A DNA stretch of 64,000 nt from Streptomyces antarcticus. Its GTDB lineage: Bacteria > Actinomycetota > Actinomycetes > Streptomycetales > Streptomycetaceae. The notes below the pieces were generated by a model that ran no database searches, had not been told where the DNA came from, and saw nothing but the letters and a program-made list of their open reading frames with translations. Each line of letters opens with the position of its first letter. Position 1 is the stretch's first letter. The stretch spans positions 124,001-188,000 of the forward strand of contig NZ_JAPNLM010000014.1 of assembly GCF_026627255.1 (NCBI RefSeq), read 5' to 3'. Shown in pieces: positions 61,682 to 64,000 of this stretch. Made by a program: the position numbers and the translations under genes.

Positions 61682-61941
61682 ACCGCGCCGGGCGGGTCCG
61701 TCACACGCAGCGGCGGGCCGTCATACGCGGGCACCCGGACCGCCATACGTGCAGGTGAAACACCATCCGGGTAGAGGCCGGACTCCCATACCCACGTGTA
61801 TCCGTGGGCGAGGAACGCGACGGCGAAGCGCACCGCGTCGGACGCCGTCAGACCGGTCCGCATGATCGTGGCGAGGTCGTCGGACAGGGTGTCGTCCACG
61901 CGGACGGACAAGCTCTTACCTGCCTTCGGCGGGGTGCTCAC
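61678..61941 (-). CDS. Ribbon-helix-helix-like protein
   Basis: An 87-residue protein. KSLSVRVDDTLSDDLATIMRTGLTASDAVRFAVAFLA matches a MetJ/Arc-type RHH DNA-binding fold. It could regulate the operon or conjugal functions. No toxin partner is evident. Coupled by overlaps at both ends. Confidence 0.65.
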   Translation of the reverse strand: MSTPPKAGKSLSVRVDDTLSDDLATIMRTGLTASDAVRFAVAFLAHGYTWVWESGLYPDGVSPARMAVRVPAYDGPPLRVTDPPGAV

Positions 61942-62294
61942 CAGACACCCCCCGCCCGGAGCACGGCCAGGCGGTCGGCGAGCTCGCGGAGCAGGGCCGC
62001 GCGCTCCACCAGCCCGGCCGCGTACTCGCGCAGGCCGTCCGGGGCGAGGGTCGCGCCGGGGATGACGATCTCGACGTGGATGCTCACCGGAACGGGCGTG
62101 CCGCCGTACGGGAACGCGACGAGCTCGACGTCCACGTCCACCAGGCCAGCGGGTACCGGGACGGGCGCCGCGTGGTGGACGTCGGCCCGATACTCGGCCG
62201 GGCCCTCGGCGTGGCCGGCGCACCATGCGGGTTCGGGCAGGGTGACGTCACCGTGATCGAGGGTGGGCACCACGACGGTGCGGGCCCCGGTCAT
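61938..62294 (-). CDS. DUF6907-family protein, second copy
   Basis: A 118-residue protein with the core LPEPAWCAGHAEGPAEYRADVHHAAP of DUF6907, shorter than the copy at 52579-53265 and lacking its N-terminal helical region. Coupled by ATGA/GTGA to both neighbours. Two DUF6907 proteins in one 12.7-kb element is notable. Confidence 0.65.
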   Translation of the reverse strand: MTGARTVVVPTLDHGDVTLPEPAWCAGHAEGPAEYRADVHHAAPVPVPAGLVDVDVELVAFPYGGTPVPVSIHVEIVIPGATLAPDGLREYAAGLVERAALLRELADRLAVLRAGGVW

Positions 62295-62509
62295 CGGCCG
62301 GCCTCGGCGTCGAGGGCGGTGAGGAGCTGCCGGAGTGCGATCTCCAGCCGGACGGCCGCGCCGAGCATGGCCCGGTCGTCGTAGATGTTGGCGCGCTGCT
62401 GCTCGGCCAGGGTCTCGCGGGCCGATTCGAGGGCGATGTCGAGGGGGGGCACCCACTGGGCGCCGTCCGGCTCCGGGGTGCGCAGCGGGTCGTAGGCGGT
62501 GGTCGTCAT
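62291..62509 (-). CDS. Small helical protein
   Basis: A 72-residue protein, one long helix (IALESARETLAEQQRANIYDD and later IALRQLLTALDAEAG). No known family. ATGA overlaps on both sides. Confidence 0.55.
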   Translation of the reverse strand: MTTTAYDPLRTPEPDGAQWVPPLDIALESARETLAEQQRANIYDDRAMLGAAVRLEIALRQLLTALDAEAGR

Positions 62510-62781
62510 CGGGCACCGCCCGCGGCCTGGCGAAGTTCCTCGGCGTACCGGCCGCGGGTGATGCCCTTCTCGACCGCGGGCGCGTACCTGAGGATCTGCT
62601 GCTCGGCCCACTCGCCGCGGGCGGTCCCGTGGCCGTGCCGCCGGGTGGCGAACGTGAGGGCGAGGGCGAGACGCAGCGTCTCGCGCATGGGGTGCTGGGG
62701 GCGCTCCGCGGTGAGGCGTGCGGCGATCTGGCAGAGGAGAGCGCGCGTGTCCGCGTCGGGCAGGCGTGTACGTTCTGACAT
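62506..62781 (-). CDS. Small protein, first gene of the leftward operon
   Basis: A 91-residue helical protein starting MSERTRLPDADTRALLCQIA. AAGGAG lies ten bases upstream of the ATG and is partly inside an inverted repeat, so initiation may be controlled. No recognised family. Confidence 0.6.
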   Translation of the reverse strand: MSERTRLPDADTRALLCQIAARLTAERPQHPMRETLRLALALTFATRRHGHGTARGEWAEQQILRYAPAVEKGITRGRYAEELRQAAGGAR

Positions 62782-62793
62782 TGGGTTCGGACT

Positions 62794-62820
62794 CCTTGAT
62801 CAGAAGGGTCTGGATCAAGG
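62794..62820 (-). promoter_or_regulatory. Inverted repeat CCTTGATC-N11-GATCAAGG at the operon's ribosome site
   Basis: Perfect 8-base arms (62794-62801 with 62813-62820). In the leftward transcript one arm includes most of the AAGGAG ribosome site of the first gene, so the hairpin could sequester it; it may instead be a repressor site. Confidence 0.5.
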
Positions 62821-62854
62821 CCCCGGCGGGTGATGGCGTCACCGCGCCGGGGCC
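62819..62854. terminator. Strong hairpin at the right end of the element
   Basis: GGCCCCGGCG-GGTGA (62819-62833) pairs with TCACC-CGCCGGGGCC (to 62854) apart from one bulged base, with a 5-base loop. It probably insulates the element from the chromosome. Confidence 0.6.
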
Positions 62855-62860
62855 GCCGTC

Positions 62861-62878
62861 ATCTCACGCGTGTCTCAC
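62861..62878. repeat. Right-end heptamer repeats
   Basis: ATCTCAC (62861-62867) and GTCTCAC (62872-62878), 11 bases apart, in the same orientation as the left pair. Confidence 0.45.
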
Positions 62879-62966
62879 AGACCACACGTACAGTGACGGG
62901 ATATGAGCCCCTGACCGGGATTCCTGCGGGTCCTGGTGGACCCTACGGAACCCCTGGAAGGTGTCT

Positions 62967-64000
62967 ATGTCGGAAGCGGTGGAGTACGACGTCGTGGTGC
63001 TCGGCGGTGGACCGGCCGGCGAGAACGTCGCCGACCGGACCCGCGCCGCCGGGCTGAGCACGGCGGTGGTGGAGAGCGAGCTCGTGGGCGGGGAGTGCTC
63101 GTACTGGGCCTGCGTCCCGAGCAAGGCCCTGCTGCGCCCGGCGCTGGCCCGGGCGGACGCGCGCCGGGTGCCGGGCCTGGCCGGGGCCGTCCAGGGGCCG
63201 CTGGACGCGGCGGCGGTGTTCGCGCACCGCGACTACTGGACGGGCGACTGGAAGGACGAGGGCCAGATCGACTGGCTCGATTCCATCGGCGCCCACGTGT
63301 ACCGGGGACACGGGAGGCTCTACGGCGTCCGCAAGGTCGCCGTCACCAGCCCGGAGGGTGAGCACCACGTGCTCACCGCCAAGCACGCGGTGGTCGTCGC
63401 CACCGGCACCCGGGCGCTCGTCCCCGACCTGCCCGGGATGGCCGGGGCCCGCCCCTGGACCAGCCGGGAGGCCACCTCCGCGCGGGAGGTGCCCGGCCGG
63501 CTGCTGATCGTGGGCGGGTCGGTGGTCGCCGCCGAGATGGCCACCGCCTGGCAGGCGCTGGGATCACAGGTCACGGTACTGGTGCGCGGGTCGCGGCTGC
63601 TGCCGCGGATGGAACCCTTCGCCGGGGAGCTGGTGGCCGACGCGCTGCGCGAGGCCGGCGCGGTGGTCCGTACCGGCGTGTCCGTCGAGTCGGTCGTACG
63701 GGACGGCTCGACCGGGCCCGTCTCCGTGGTCCTGGAGGGCGGCGAGACCCTGGAGGGCGACGAACTGCTGGTGGCGACGGGCCGTTCGCCGCGGACCGAG
63801 GACATCGGCCTGGACACGGTGGGCCTGACCGCCGGGGAATGGATCGGGGTCCACGACGGCTGCCGGGTCCCGGGCCACGACTGGCTGTACGCGGTCGGGG
63901 ACGTCAACCACCGCGCGCTGCTGACCCACCAGGGCAAGTACCAGGCCAGGATCGCGGGCGCCGCCATCGCGGCCCGCGCGGCGGGCGACGCCGCGCTGGA
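62967..64000 (+). CDS. NAD(P)/FAD-dependent disulfide oxidoreductase (partial, runs off the window)
   Basis: At least 344 residues of a class I pyridine-nucleotide disulfide reductase. FAD binding is shown by VVVLGGGPAGENVA, the redox-active Cys pair is in GGECSYWACVPSKALL, NAD(P) binding in LLIVGGSVVAAEMA, and FAD binding is closed by LYAVGDVN. It is lipoamide-dehydrogenase- or mercuric-reductase-like. GAAGG lies seven bases before the ATG. In S. coelicolor a similar gene is, from memory, next to trxC, so the element separates the two. Confidence 0.9.
   Translation, partial: MSEAVEYDVVVLGGGPAGENVADRTRAAGLSTAVVESELVGGECSYWACVPSKALLRPALARADARRVPGLAGAVQGPLDAAAVFAHRDYWTGDWKDEGQIDWLDSIGAHVYRGHGRLYGVRKVAVTSPEGEHHVLTAKHAVVVATGTRALVPDLPGMAGARPWTSREATSAREVPGRLLIVGGSVVAAEMATAWQALGSQVTVLVRGSRLLPRMEPFAGELVADALREAGAVVRTGVSVESVVRDGSTGPVSVVLEGGETLEGDELLVATGRSPRTEDIGLDTVGLTAGEWIGVHDGCRVPGHDWLYAVGDVNHRALLTHQGKYQARIAGAAIAARAAGDAAL

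Larger units (their letters stand above)
50210..62878. mobile_element. Integrative element of about 12.7 kb between trxC and a flavoprotein gene
   Basis: Bounded by paired ATCTCAC-type heptamers at each end. It carries an integrase whose stop lies within the left repeat, an excisionase-like gene, a divergent repressor, a RepA-like ATPase with an adjoining repeat array, and many short genes without chromosomal counterparts. No TraB/FtsK translocase, relaxase, capsid or terminase is seen, so it is not a complete AICE or phage. The exact att core was not identified: no long direct repeat is visible between the two flanks. Confidence 0.8.

Noticed and set aside
61678..61941. RHH protein as an antitoxin
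   Set aside because: Neighbours are membrane and helical proteins with no ParE, RelE or MazF pattern.
50175..62915. A 9-bp TCAGGGGCT match between left (50175-50183) and right (62907-62915) flanks as att core
   Set aside because: The two copies are inverted relative to each other, not direct, so they cannot be attL and attR of one integration.
1..64000. CRISPR array
   Set aside because: No regularly spaced direct repeats of 25-40 bases were found; the repeats present are short tandem ones.

Overview
The window is very GC-rich actinobacterial DNA. GTG starts are common, many genes overlap by GTGA or ATGA, and gene families such as DUF574 methyltransferases, DUF6907 and XRE-DUF5753 regulators are typical of Streptomyces. 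From memory of S. coelicolor (no search was possible), much of it looks syntenic with the region from the thioredoxin trxC through the ergothioneine genes, ornithine-lipid genes, sdhCAB and rmdA, read in reverse order.

Positions 1-19260 hold chromosomal genes. They include a PAS-GAF-PP2C-HATPase signalling phosphatase, an Fpg/Nei glycosylase, an ECF sigma factor, a CapA-like lipoprotein, a universal stress protein, the bifunctional lysX, and a polysaccharide deacetylase. Next comes a surface-protein island: a class F sortase beside two paralogous secreted proteins that share a C-terminal module without LPXTG, a DUF4239 membrane protein and a Gly/His/Pro-rich secreted protein. A DUF574 methyltransferase and a PAS-GGDEF-EAL c-di-GMP protein follow. 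At 19316-20515 a truncated IS200/IS605-type TnpB remnant sits against the 5' part of a broken FAD monooxygenase gene whose divergent TetR regulator survives.

Positions 21300-50100 hold a LysR regulator with a clear LysR-type box facing sdhCAB, a stealth-family phosphotransferase, a histidine phosphatase, a UvrA paralogue lacking the UvrB-binding domain, a luciferase-like monooxygenase, a HAD phosphatase, a dodecin and an orphan solute-binding lipoprotein. The olsB-olsA ornithine-lipid pair follows, then the coupled egtA-egtB-egtC-egtD operon, a PARG-like protein, a MazF-fold protein, an amidase, an alpha/beta hydrolase, a gene-poor repeat-bearing stretch, a LacI regulator with a thiolase and an aldehyde dehydrogenase, and a thioredoxin with a textbook SigR promoter.

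Positions 50210-62880 look like an integrative element inserted between the thioredoxin gene and a flavoprotein disulfide-reductase gene. It carries a tyrosine integrase, an XRE repressor facing an excisionase-like gene, a DUF6907/DUF2742/RepA-like ATPase operon followed by an iteron-like repeat region, several small coiled-coil and HTH genes, a frameshifted membrane-protein gene, and a DUF6879/XRE-DUF5753 trio. An eight-gene leftward operon of tiny proteins, almost all stop/start coupled, completes it. I see no TraB/FtsK translocase and no virion genes, so the element is either cryptic or a satellite that borrows transfer functions. Repeated ATCTCAC-type heptamers lie at both ends. The 64-kb window ends inside the flavoprotein gene.
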